Positions 47,132-55,895 of a DNA stretch of 64,000 bases are shown here, in pieces; the stretch's first letter is position 1; each line of letters starts with the position of its first letter. A program made the position numbers and the translations under genes. Under the pieces are notes generated by a model, which did no database searches, was not told where the DNA came from, and saw nothing but the letters and a program-made list of their open reading frames with translations. Source of the stretch: an uncultured Lachnospiraceae bacterium (lineage in GTDB: Bacteria > Bacillota > Clostridia > Lachnospirales > Lachnospiraceae); assembly GCA_947626915.1 (NCBI GenBank), contig CANQUA010000006.1:1-64000 (forward strand), in the 5' to 3' direction.

Positions 47132-48159
47132 ACCTTTTCCGTAAGCACTCCGGTGCGCAGCTCCATCCTCTCCCGCGCCTCTTTTTCTCCGCAGGACGGC
47201 GTCGGCTGCAGGCCGGTGGTCGGTCCCTGAATAAAAAGCTTCCCGTCCTCCGTAAACCCGGCCCGGTCCAGATTGGGACGTCTGGCCGCCGACGGATTGA
47301 GCGGATCGCAATGGGAATGATACATCGCCCAAAGCTCCGTCCCGTCCGGCGATACCGTAAAGCTGTGGTGCCCCGGCCCCGAAACATCCCCGCGTTTTCT
47401 GCCGGTCTCAAAATTCACAGACGCAAGGATCGGATTCTCCTCCGCTTTCACAAACGGCCCCAGCGGTCCATCCGCCGCCGCATATCCGACTGCGTAAGCC
47501 GGACCCGCATAAAAATTGGCGGAATAACTCAGATAATACCGCCCGCGATATTTAAGCATTTCCGGTCCCTCGTTCCAAAGCGGCTCCCCCGACGTCAGCT
47601 CCCAGTCCTGCCGCGGCGTCAGCAGCTTCACCGGCTCCCCAACCGTCTCCGTCAGATCGTCGCTCAGCCGGATCCCATAGATCTCGCTGGTTTTCTTTCC
47701 ATCCGCTGTATTTTCCGAACAATCCCTGGAATAATACAAATACTTCTTCCCGTCCTCGTCTGCCAGCACATTGGCATCAATGGCCGCGTACCCAAAATCA
47801 AACAGCGGGGCATTTTTGATGTTTTTAAACGGTCCTGCCGGGTGCTTTGACACAGCCAGCCCGATGCGCAGGCTCCCCGCGCGGTTCCTCGCGGAATAAA
47901 ACATGTAATACCGGTCCTCATATTCCACGACCTCCGGCGCCCAGAACGTCTTTCCCGCGCCGCACCAGTCGCTTTCCCGCGCCAGAAAGCAGACCGTCCG
48001 GTCTTCCCAATGCACCAGGTCCTCTGATCTCCAGCAATCGTAGCCGTCCTTTCCCGTGGTACCGTAAAGATAATACATGCCTGTCTTCGTCTTCAGTACG
48101 AACGGATCCGCGACAGACAGTTCCTTCAACTCTTCATTGGAAAAAAAATAATCCTTCAT
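47119..48159 (-). CDS. Family 43 glycosylhydrolase, no signal peptide
   Basis: SVADPFVLKTKTGMYYLYGTTGKDGYDCWRSEDLVHW, AIDANVLADEDGKKYLYYSRDCSE, PLWNEGPEMLKYRGRYYLSYSAN. Confidence 0.9.
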   Translation of the reverse strand: MKDYFFSNEELKELSVADPFVLKTKTGMYYLYGTTGKDGYDCWRSEDLVHWEDRTVCFLARESDWCGAGKTFWAPEVVEYEDRYYMFYSARNRAGSLRIGLAVSKHPAGPFKNIKNAPLFDFGYAAIDANVLADEDGKKYLYYSRDCSENTADGKKTSEIYGIRLSDDLTETVGEPVKLLTPRQDWELTSGEPLWNEGPEMLKYRGRYYLSYSANFYAGPAYAVGYAAADGPLGPFVKAEENPILASVNFETGRKRGDVSGPGHHSFTVSPDGTELWAMYHSHCDPLNPSAARRPNLDRAGFTEDGKLFIQGPTTGLQPTPSCGEKEARERMELRTGVLTEKVHSA

Positions 48160-48239
48160 GTGATTTTGTTCCCCTTTTGTAAATGAATCTGCCATTCCGC
48201 GGCAGACGCTTTGCCGTCTTCTTCCGCGTACAATCCCGG

Positions 48240-49505
48240 TCATTCCAGATGGAGCCGCACGCCGGACCGCGCCAGCCCCTGCTGCAGCCTTTCGACAGAC
48301 AGCTCCGCAAGGCCGGTCTTCCCCTTTACGCAGAATGCCGCGGCCATTCCCGCCGCCTGCCCGGTCGCCGCGGCCGCAGGAATGACTCTTACCACATCCC
48401 AGGCCCATCCCGCCGCCGATACGGTGCGGCCGGCCGTTATCATATTTGAATATTCCCGGCAATACAGGATCCTGAGCGGAAGCTCATAGCAGCGGCCGCT
48501 GTGCAGGAAATCGCCCGTCACCCCGACGGAATCCTCAAAATGCCTTCCGCAATCTTCTTCCGTCAGCGTATACATTCCCTCCAGCCGGCACACCTTCCGC
48601 AGCTGAGGCATGGAAGGAGCCGCGCATATATCCCTTTCCAGGCGCGGCGTCGCCTGCAGATACGCAAAAAGCAGTTTTCGTCCGGCCATCATAAACGCCG
48701 TGATTTCCTCGGCGCTGCTTCCGCACAGCAGCGGAAAATCTTCCGGCTGTCCTTTTCCCTGCATACCCGCTCCCAGACAGAGCCAGCGACTGTATTTCTG
48801 TATCCGTCCGCTGTCCGCCGCCTGCCTGCAGCCCGCGCCGTCCGTAAGATGCGCCACATAGGAAAGATAATTCTCTCCGTTCTCAAAGGGCGCCCCCGCG
48901 CCGCGCATCACCTGCAGATCTCCCACCGCGTCCACCACGAATCCGGTCTTATAGAAGCCGCGCCCGGTCTTATTCTCCACGATTACCCCTTCGCAGCTTT
49001 GCCCGTTCCTGACCGTCCTGACCACCTGCGTGTCCAAAAGCAGCTCCACGCCGCTTTCCGCCGTCCAGCGGTCCAGCGCCGCCGAAAAAATTGCCGGCGA
49101 GAAAAACGTCCCGCAGCGTTCTTTTTTCGGGAACAGGACGGAATCTTCCGATTCGCCGCCGGCCTCTGCGGCCCGCTCCGCGATATCCGCCGGATCGGAC
49201 TGACTTTTCCAGCCCTCCGGCAGGGAATCATACCCATACCGGACCGCCAGGCGCAGCAGCTCCTCCGGCATCCCGTACATGAGTTTTTTCCCTTTGCCGT
49301 CACAGATCGGCTCAAACCAGTTGATCAGCCCCGCCGTCGCCAATCCGCCCAGCTGAACGCTTTTTTCGATCAGCAGTACCCTTACGCCGTTTCTTGCCGC
49401 GGATACCGCCGCGCAGACGCCGCTTATGCCGCCTCCGCAGACGATTACGTCATATTCCCCTCTGAGCGGCGTTTCAAGCCGCTCGTCAAGACAATATCCG
49501 TTCAT
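48240..49505 (-). CDS. FAD-dependent oxidoreductase (PF12831 type)
   Basis: YDVIVCGGGISGVCAAVSAARNGVRVLLIEKSVQLGGLATAGLIN. Confidence 0.9.
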   Translation of the reverse strand: MNGYCLDERLETPLRGEYDVIVCGGGISGVCAAVSAARNGVRVLLIEKSVQLGGLATAGLINWFEPICDGKGKKLMYGMPEELLRLAVRYGYDSLPEGWKSQSDPADIAERAAEAGGESEDSVLFPKKERCGTFFSPAIFSAALDRWTAESGVELLLDTQVVRTVRNGQSCEGVIVENKTGRGFYKTGFVVDAVGDLQVMRGAGAPFENGENYLSYVAHLTDGAGCRQAADSGRIQKYSRWLCLGAGMQGKGQPEDFPLLCGSSAEEITAFMMAGRKLLFAYLQATPRLERDICAAPSMPQLRKVCRLEGMYTLTEEDCGRHFEDSVGVTGDFLHSGRCYELPLRILYCREYSNMITAGRTVSAAGWAWDVVRVIPAAAATGQAAGMAAAFCVKGKTGLAELSVERLQQGLARSGVRLHLE

Positions 49506-49570
49506 GTTTCCCTCCGATTTTCCGTAACCCCTCTGCCGTTTTTCCGGCTCCAGGGTCTCCCGGCTGTCCT

Positions 49571-50881
49571 CTATTCCTCTTTCCTCGACGGTACCGGCTG
49601 CGGCCCGGTAGTCGGGCCCGAAATATACAGTCTGCCATCCTCCGTGAACCCCGCCCGGTCCAGATTGAACCGCCGTCCGTTTTTGGGATTGGCCGGATCG
49701 ATATGCGAATGATAGGCCACCCACAGCTCCGTGCCGTCCGGCGACACGGTAAAACTGTGGTGTCCGGTCCCGGATACATCCTCACGGCTCTGTCCGTACG
49801 GCTCCGTCATGGATGTCAGGATCGGATTCTCCTGTGCTTTCACAAAAGGACCCAGCGGCGAATCCGCCACCGCATATCCCACGCCGTAAGCCGGACTGAC
49901 ATAGTAATTGGCGGAATAGCTCAGATAATATTTCCCGTCATATTTGATCATCTCCGGCCCCTCATTCCAGAGAGGATTGCCGGAAGCCAGTTCCCAGGGC
50001 TGTTCCGGCGTCAGCAGCTTCACCGGCTCTCCCTCGATCCCGGAAAAATCATCTTTCAGAACCGCTCCGTAAATTTCACTGGTTTTCTTCCCGTTCACCA
50101 CATTTTCGGAACAATCCCTCGAATAGTAAAGATATTTCGCTCCGTCGTCGTCGATCAGCACATTTGCGTCGATCACTGCGTAACCCGGATCAAACAGCGG
50201 TTCGTTTTTCAGATCCTGAAACAGTCCGTCCGGCCTGTCGCACACGGCGGCTCCGATGCGCAGACTGCCCTCACGGTTTTTGGAGGTATAAAACATATAA
50301 TAACTGTCCTCATATTCCACTACCTCCGGGGCCCAGAATGTCCCGCTCGCGCCGCACCATTCGCTGCCAAAGATCATAAAGCAGGTACGCCTGTCTGTCC
50401 AGTTCAGCAGGTCTTCCGATTTCATGCAGGAGAAGCCCTTGCCTCCTGTAGTACCATAAAGATAATACATGCCGTCCGACGCTTTCAGGACGAAGGGATC
50501 CGCAATCTTCAGGCTTTTAAACCGTTCATTGGAAAAATATCCTTCCGGCAGGATCTCCTCTGTCTCTTCCGTTTCCGTCCCGGTCCGGCCCGCAGTCTCC
50601 CCGTCCTCCAACGCAGACGTTTCCGTCTCAGTCTGGGAAGACGTCTCTCCTGTCTCCGGCCGGGACATCTCTTCCGTTTCCGCCTGGACCATGGTTTCCT
50701 CTGCGCCGGACCGCGTCGCGGCATCCTCCGCCGCATCCGCCATCGCTGCCGCATCCTCCGTAGGAGCGGCAGATTTCTCCGGTACTTCCGCGGAAATATT
50801 CGTCCTGCCGCATCCCGGCACTGCCGATACGCACAGCAAAACCATGATCCATACCGGCCATTTCCCTGTTCTTTTTTTCAT
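49571..50881 (-). CDS. Family 43 glycosylhydrolase, predicted lipoprotein
   Basis: Signal peptide/lipobox LLCVSAVPGCGR, Glu/Thr/Ser-rich linker, KIADPFVLKASDGMYYLYGTTGGKGF, PLWNEGPEMIKYDGKYYLSYSAN. Confidence 0.9.
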   Translation of the reverse strand: MKKRTGKWPVWIMVLLCVSAVPGCGRTNISAEVPEKSAAPTEDAAAMADAAEDAATRSGAEETMVQAETEEMSRPETGETSSQTETETSALEDGETAGRTGTETEETEEILPEGYFSNERFKSLKIADPFVLKASDGMYYLYGTTGGKGFSCMKSEDLLNWTDRRTCFMIFGSEWCGASGTFWAPEVVEYEDSYYMFYTSKNREGSLRIGAAVCDRPDGLFQDLKNEPLFDPGYAVIDANVLIDDDGAKYLYYSRDCSENVVNGKKTSEIYGAVLKDDFSGIEGEPVKLLTPEQPWELASGNPLWNEGPEMIKYDGKYYLSYSANYYVSPAYGVGYAVADSPLGPFVKAQENPILTSMTEPYGQSREDVSGTGHHSFTVSPDGTELWVAYHSHIDPANPKNGRRFNLDRAGFTEDGRLYISGPTTGPQPVPSRKEE

Positions 50882-50931
50882 ACTTTCTCCTTGCCGGACA
50901 GAACCGCCCCGTTTCCGGCCATCGCCGCCTG

Positions 50932-53925
50932 TCAGTTGGCTCCGTTTCCCGTTACATCGTCAAATCCTCTGACTTTTTCGCCGAGCGGCATGGGATTCAC
51001 CGGCATGGTAAACGTAGTGGAAAGCGGCGACGGATGCCCGTCTTCGCCGATATGCACGCCGCTCTCATCCACCGTATACGGTTCCACGAAATAATACCGT
51101 CCGCTCGACGTGTTCTTTCCCAGATAACCGTGATAAACGATATACCTGGTCTTTCCGTCCGGCGCATCCAGAAACCGCGGGATGCCGACGCCGCATACCT
51201 CGTCGCTTTTGGAAAAAATCGGCACAGGCGATTTTTCCCAGCTTTCCGCCGACAGGATATCGCCTCCCAGATAAGTCATCTGGCCCATCTTATATCCCGG
51301 CGTCCAATATCCGCTTCCGCAGTAAACCACAAACAATCTGCCGTCTTCGCTGACTACCGGCGCTATGCCTTCCACCACGGCAGGATACCATTTCTGCTGC
51401 GTCTCGGAATAGCCGTAGCCTTCACGTTCCCAGTCGTATTCCGGTGTGATCAGCTCCAGCGCCTTCCCCGCAGTCGTCCAGGGATTCTCCATCTCCGTCA
51501 AGTAGATCATCTGATGGAAATCAGCCGTTCCCCGTCCTGTTTCCCCGGTCAGAAAAGCATAGGCTTTCCCGTCGTAGTGCATGGTATTGATTCCGATAAG
51601 CGCTTCGCTCCCGTTATAGTCTTCATTTCCGATCACGAACGCTTCCGGTACGCCGAGTTCGCCCGTAACCGGATTGACCCAGTCCCCTTCTAAGTCATCC
51701 GAAGTGCATTTTAATACGTAAGTGCGGCGGCTCGGCCCGGTGATCGTACTGGTTTTGCCGTTGTCCATCGCACGGCTGAAGGTTGAAAAATATGCGTACC
51801 ATCCCGCGTACTCCGCGCCAAATTCCTCTTCTGCGTAGTAGGTAAGCTCAGAGGGCCAGGGACAATTGATCCTTCCTTCCATGGCGTCATACGCAGCCTG
51901 AGCGGTCCGGTCAAAAAATTCTTCCTCAACCGAATAAATCAGATCCGGCAAATTGGCCGCCTTATAGATTCCGAAGATATCTCCGGTGGGCGTTGGCAGA
52001 GAATAATACATCCCGCCGGCAAACGCCATATGCGGATCCGCTCCCACGCAGATCGGATTCTGCCAGGAAAACGTACCGTCCTCCTCGCGGCTCAGATCCG
52101 CATCACCCAGGACAGTCAGCCGGGACGCCGCGTTCCCGGGGAAGCGGCCGCTTCCTTCCAAATCTGTCAGATGCGAAAAATCGCCGCCGGAAACCGTAAC
52201 GTCAAAGCTGCCGTTCACCGTCGTTTCATACCGCGTGGCGGCCCGGATTTTTCCGTAAAACCGGCCGTCCTCGATATTTACGCGGATCCCGCCGTCAAAG
52301 GTTTCGCCCGCATACGAATCCAGACCATATACGCCTCCGTAGAAGCAGCCGCCTTTAATGGTCAGAACGCCTTCTCCCGTCTGGCTGCCCGATCCCATCG
52401 CGCATACCTTCCCATAAAAATCACCCCCGGTGATCGTCAGCGAAACGGACAGATCCGAAAAGTTTGCGGCAAAGCCCTCGGTAGGTGTGTTTGCGCCATA
52501 CACCTGATTCCATGTACCGCTCTCTACCGTCAGATCCGTGCCCGACAGTCCGGAAACGATTTTCGCGCCTCCGATCAGGGACGGGTACACCGCTGCTTCC
52601 GGCGCAAGGATACATTCCACCCCGTCGCCGATGCGCGCCCTGTGCCCGTTAAAGGAAATCCACGACGAATCGCTCTGCACATAGAGATTCAGCCTTTCAA
52701 GCGTGACCGGCGCCTCAAAAGAAAGCCCTTCCGAAATACAAAGCTCCGCGCCGTTGTTCCGGTAATCCGCCCCATCGAAGACAGAGGTCAGCGTATAGCT
52801 CCCCTCCGAAGCCGGCAGATTCGCGATCCTCGGCAGGCTCACCGGGCCGCAGAGAACAATCGTGCCGCCCTCCGGCAGCAGGGCATACGCCTCCTCCAGC
52901 CCGGCCGCAGCACTCTCAGGGGAAAACCCTCCGCCGCTTCCTCCATCGCATACGTATACCTCCGACTGTCTCCTGACCGTCGCAAATTTCTCCGCCAGCC
53001 GCAGGACAAGCGCCTCATCCGCCAGCGGCAGGGAAACCAGCTCCGAGGAACCGCAGTCCTGAATGGACAAATCTCCGATACTGCCGCCGCCAAGCATCAT
53101 CTGAAAACGGTCCGCCGCATCTTGCACCGTCATATCGCCGAGCGTTCCGCCGTTTATTTCCGCGGTCACCGTGTCTCCGCTGAGGGTAAGGGCTGCAACG
53201 CTCCCGCCGTCCAGCCGAATCCGGCTGCCAGATGCCGACGCAAAGTCCCCGCCCGCTACTGTCAGATTTCCGCCCTCGAGCGAAAGCGTACCGTCTGACA
53301 CGCACGACCGGGCAAATACCGCCTCATGCGTGCCGGCACATATTACCGCATGACCGCCCAGCGTAATCCGTTCAAAAGAGGCGTCGCCTCCCAGCGTAAA
53401 TTTCCCCTCCAGCGTCAGGCTGCCGCCGCGGTAGCGGACCGGTTCCGCGTGCACCGGTTCGGTAAAATCCGCCGCCGTGTATTCGCCGTCAATGATAATG
53501 TCCCCGCCGCCGTCCAGTTTTTCAAAAGCAGCTTCCAGACTGCCAAGTGGCTGGCCGCGGCTGCCGTCCCCGGTTCCGCCCGCCGCCACATATACCACGC
53601 CGGAGCGGACGGCCGGGTCGGATGCACCGGAAGTTCCGGAACCGGACGGGGATATTTCCGGTGTGCTTTCCGACGGCGCATCCGGCGCGGAAACAGACCC
53701 GTTTTCCGCCGTCCCGGCAGGCGTCCCGTTCCCCTCCGCGTCTTCCGTCCCGCTGTCCGCCTTTCCGGCAGAGCTTTCCGGGCCGGATGCCGATGTACCG
53801 GAAGCTTCCGTTTCCGGGCTGCCGGGATTTTTTCCGCACGCCGCCAGGAACACGGACAGCGCCAGCATCAGACAAAAAGCTGTCCTCATTTTCCTGCAGT
53901 GCCTTTTCTTCACTGTCTTCCCCAT
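50932..53925 (-). CDS. Large lipoprotein: Ser/Gly/Thr-rich linker, beta-helix-like repeats and C-terminal GH43-like propeller
   Basis: Lipobox SVFLAACGK; VYVAAGGTGDGSRGQPLGSLEAAFEKLDGGGDIIIDG; serial GG/ITGGDF-type strands; QNPICVGADPHMAFAGGMYYSLPT. Confidence 0.8.
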   Translation of the reverse strand: MGKTVKKRHCRKMRTAFCLMLALSVFLAACGKNPGSPETEASGTSASGPESSAGKADSGTEDAEGNGTPAGTAENGSVSAPDAPSESTPEISPSGSGTSGASDPAVRSGVVYVAAGGTGDGSRGQPLGSLEAAFEKLDGGGDIIIDGEYTAADFTEPVHAEPVRYRGGSLTLEGKFTLGGDASFERITLGGHAVICAGTHEAVFARSCVSDGTLSLEGGNLTVAGGDFASASGSRIRLDGGSVAALTLSGDTVTAEINGGTLGDMTVQDAADRFQMMLGGGSIGDLSIQDCGSSELVSLPLADEALVLRLAEKFATVRRQSEVYVCDGGSGGGFSPESAAAGLEEAYALLPEGGTIVLCGPVSLPRIANLPASEGSYTLTSVFDGADYRNNGAELCISEGLSFEAPVTLERLNLYVQSDSSWISFNGHRARIGDGVECILAPEAAVYPSLIGGAKIVSGLSGTDLTVESGTWNQVYGANTPTEGFAANFSDLSVSLTITGGDFYGKVCAMGSGSQTGEGVLTIKGGCFYGGVYGLDSYAGETFDGGIRVNIEDGRFYGKIRAATRYETTVNGSFDVTVSGGDFSHLTDLEGSGRFPGNAASRLTVLGDADLSREEDGTFSWQNPICVGADPHMAFAGGMYYSLPTPTGDIFGIYKAANLPDLIYSVEEEFFDRTAQAAYDAMEGRINCPWPSELTYYAEEEFGAEYAGWYAYFSTFSRAMDNGKTSTITGPSRRTYVLKCTSDDLEGDWVNPVTGELGVPEAFVIGNEDYNGSEALIGINTMHYDGKAYAFLTGETGRGTADFHQMIYLTEMENPWTTAGKALELITPEYDWEREGYGYSETQQKWYPAVVEGIAPVVSEDGRLFVVYCGSGYWTPGYKMGQMTYLGGDILSAESWEKSPVPIFSKSDEVCGVGIPRFLDAPDGKTRYIVYHGYLGKNTSSGRYYFVEPYTVDESGVHIGEDGHPSPLSTTFTMPVNPMPLGEKVRGFDDVTGNGAN

Positions 53926-53930
53926 CCTCT

Positions 53931-54839
53931 CTATCCTTTCAGCGAGCCCACAAACACGCCTCTCACAAAGTACTTCTGAATGAACGGATAAATACACAGA
54001 ATGGGTGCGGTCGCTACCACAATAACGCAGTATTTCACCAGTTCCCGGTAAGCTTCTACTTCGCTGAGTTCCGCGGATTCGACAACTGCCGTCTGAGAAC
54101 TACTGTTGCTAACCAATATCTCTCTCAGGAAAAGCTGAAGCGGATACATCTCTCGTTTATCCAGCAACACCATCGCATTAAACCAGGAATTCCAATGCCC
54201 TACCAGATAGTAAAGCAAAATAACCGCTAAAACTGGTTTTGAAAGCGGAAGAATCACTTCTTTCAGGATCGTAAATTGTGACCCGCCATCTATGATCGCA
54301 GCTTCTTCCAGATCCCGGGGAACCGACTGAAAGCCTGTTCTCAAAATAATCATATCCCAGGTACCGATCGCCCCCGGCAGGATCATTGCCCAGATGTTGT
54401 TATACAGCTTCAGCTGTCTCATCAGCAAATACCATGGTATCAGACCCCCTCCGAAAAACATGGTAACAATAATGACCATCATCAATACCTTTTTGAACAT
54501 CAGCCCCGAGCGCGACAATGTAAACGCGCCCATAATGGTCATAATCATGTTCAGCGCTGTTCCCAGGACCACATATATAAGTGTATTCCGGTAACCAATC
54601 AGAATGGAACTATCCTTAAAAGTAATCGCATAACCGCGCAAAGTAAAACCTAACGATTTAAATAGAAGCCCCTCATGCGCAATCAAACGTTCCGGATCAC
54701 TGAATGACGCAAATATAATATATAAAATGGGATATAAACACAACAACGTCAAAAAGCCAAGAACTGCATAGTTAATGATGCAGAATATAATATTGGATGG
54801 CGTCCATCTCCCGACACGTCGTATATTTTGTCCTCTCAT
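53931..54839 (-). CDS. Carbohydrate ABC transporter permease (LplC/MalG type)
   Basis: NYAVLGFLTLLCLYPILYIIFASFSDPERL; EAAIIDGGSQFTILKEVILPLSKPVLA EAA motif. Confidence 0.95.
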   Translation of the reverse strand: MRGQNIRRVGRWTPSNIIFCIINYAVLGFLTLLCLYPILYIIFASFSDPERLIAHEGLLFKSLGFTLRGYAITFKDSSILIGYRNTLIYVVLGTALNMIMTIMGAFTLSRSGLMFKKVLMMVIIVTMFFGGGLIPWYLLMRQLKLYNNIWAMILPGAIGTWDMIILRTGFQSVPRDLEEAAIIDGGSQFTILKEVILPLSKPVLAVILLYYLVGHWNSWFNAMVLLDKREMYPLQLFLREILVSNSSSQTAVVESAELSEVEAYRELVKYCVIVVATAPILCIYPFIQKYFVRGVFVGSLKG

Positions 54840-54852
54840 TATGTGTACCTCC

Positions 54853-55809
54853 TCAGAATAAGCTCGTCTCGGTAAGTTTCTTTGAAACTTTATTAGAGAT
54901 ATACAGCAGAACAAAATTAATTACGGCACTGGACAGACCCACAGCCGCCGAAAAACTGTAGTTTCCCTGCTGGAGTCCCCGCCGGTAAACATAAGTGGCG
55001 ATCGTATCGGCGGTTTCATACGTCATCGAATTGTATAAAAGAATCGCCTTCTGATAACCGGACGACAGCAGTCCGCCCAAATCCCGGATCAGCAGGATCA
55101 TGATCGTAGGCAGAATCGACGGAATTGTAATATGCCACATTTTCACCAGACGGCCTCCGCCGTCAATCTCTGCCGCTTCATACAGCTGCGGATCCACGGA
55201 AGCCATGGCCGACAGATAGATGATGGAGCCCCATCCTATGCCCTGCCAGATTCCTGATAAAACATAAATGGGCCGGTACATACTCGCATAATTCAAAAGC
55301 GAACTGTGTTCTGTTCCCGTGAAGAAATTTACAATCTGGTTTATAGGACCGCCGGAAGCAACAAACAGACGGATGATGCCGCAGGCCACCACCAACGAAA
55401 CAAAATGCGGCATGTACGTGATCGTCTGCACGGTTCGCTTAAAAGCTGCGTTCCTCACTTCGTTCATCAGAAGCGCCAGGATGATGGGGGCCGGAAAGCC
55501 CAGAACCAAACTCCAGAGATTCAGCATCAGAGTGTTCTTTACAAGCCGGAACAAATAAGGATTGCTGAAAAAATCCACGAAATTTTTAAGACCCACCCAT
55601 TTGCTCCGTGCAAATCCCAGAAGCGGCTTGAAATCCTTGAACGCAATCAATACTCCATACATCGGAAGATAATGAAAGACAATGTACCATATAAGTACCG
55701 GAATAAATACAAAATAAGCAAACCAATTTCTCCTTAGATCTTTCTTAACCCTTGTCCAAAAAGGCTGCTGATACTCCAACAGGACTGTCTGTTTTTTCTT
55801 TTTACTCAA
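54853..55809 (-). CDS. ABC transporter permease (LplB type); TTG start preferred
   Basis: LPMYGVLIAFKDFKPLLGFARSKWVGLKNFVDFFS; EAAEIDGGGRLVKMWHITIPSI; GGAAAGGAG-AACAGG-TTG gives better RBS spacing than the ATG at 55830. Confidence 0.9.
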   Translation of the reverse strand: MSKKKKQTVLLEYQQPFWTRVKKDLRRNWFAYFVFIPVLIWYIVFHYLPMYGVLIAFKDFKPLLGFARSKWVGLKNFVDFFSNPYLFRLVKNTLMLNLWSLVLGFPAPIILALLMNEVRNAAFKRTVQTITYMPHFVSLVVACGIIRLFVASGGPINQIVNFFTGTEHSSLLNYASMYRPIYVLSGIWQGIGWGSIIYLSAMASVDPQLYEAAEIDGGGRLVKMWHITIPSILPTIMILLIRDLGGLLSSGYQKAILLYNSMTYETADTIATYVYRRGLQQGNYSFSAAVGLSSAVINFVLLYISNKVSKKLTETSLF

Positions 55810-55824
55810 CCTGTTCTCCTTTCC

Positions 55825-55861
55825 GCCCATATGCAGAATTCAGAAAGCTCTGCATATGGGC
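55825..55861 (-). other. Intercistronic 13-bp perfect inverted repeat (mRNA hairpin)
   Basis: GCCCATATGCAGA (55825-55837) / TCTGCATATGGGC (55849-55861), between solute-binding protein and permease genes. Confidence 0.85.
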
Positions 55862-55895
55862 GAGTCGCAAATATAAAGCCTAATGAAACAGCTGC

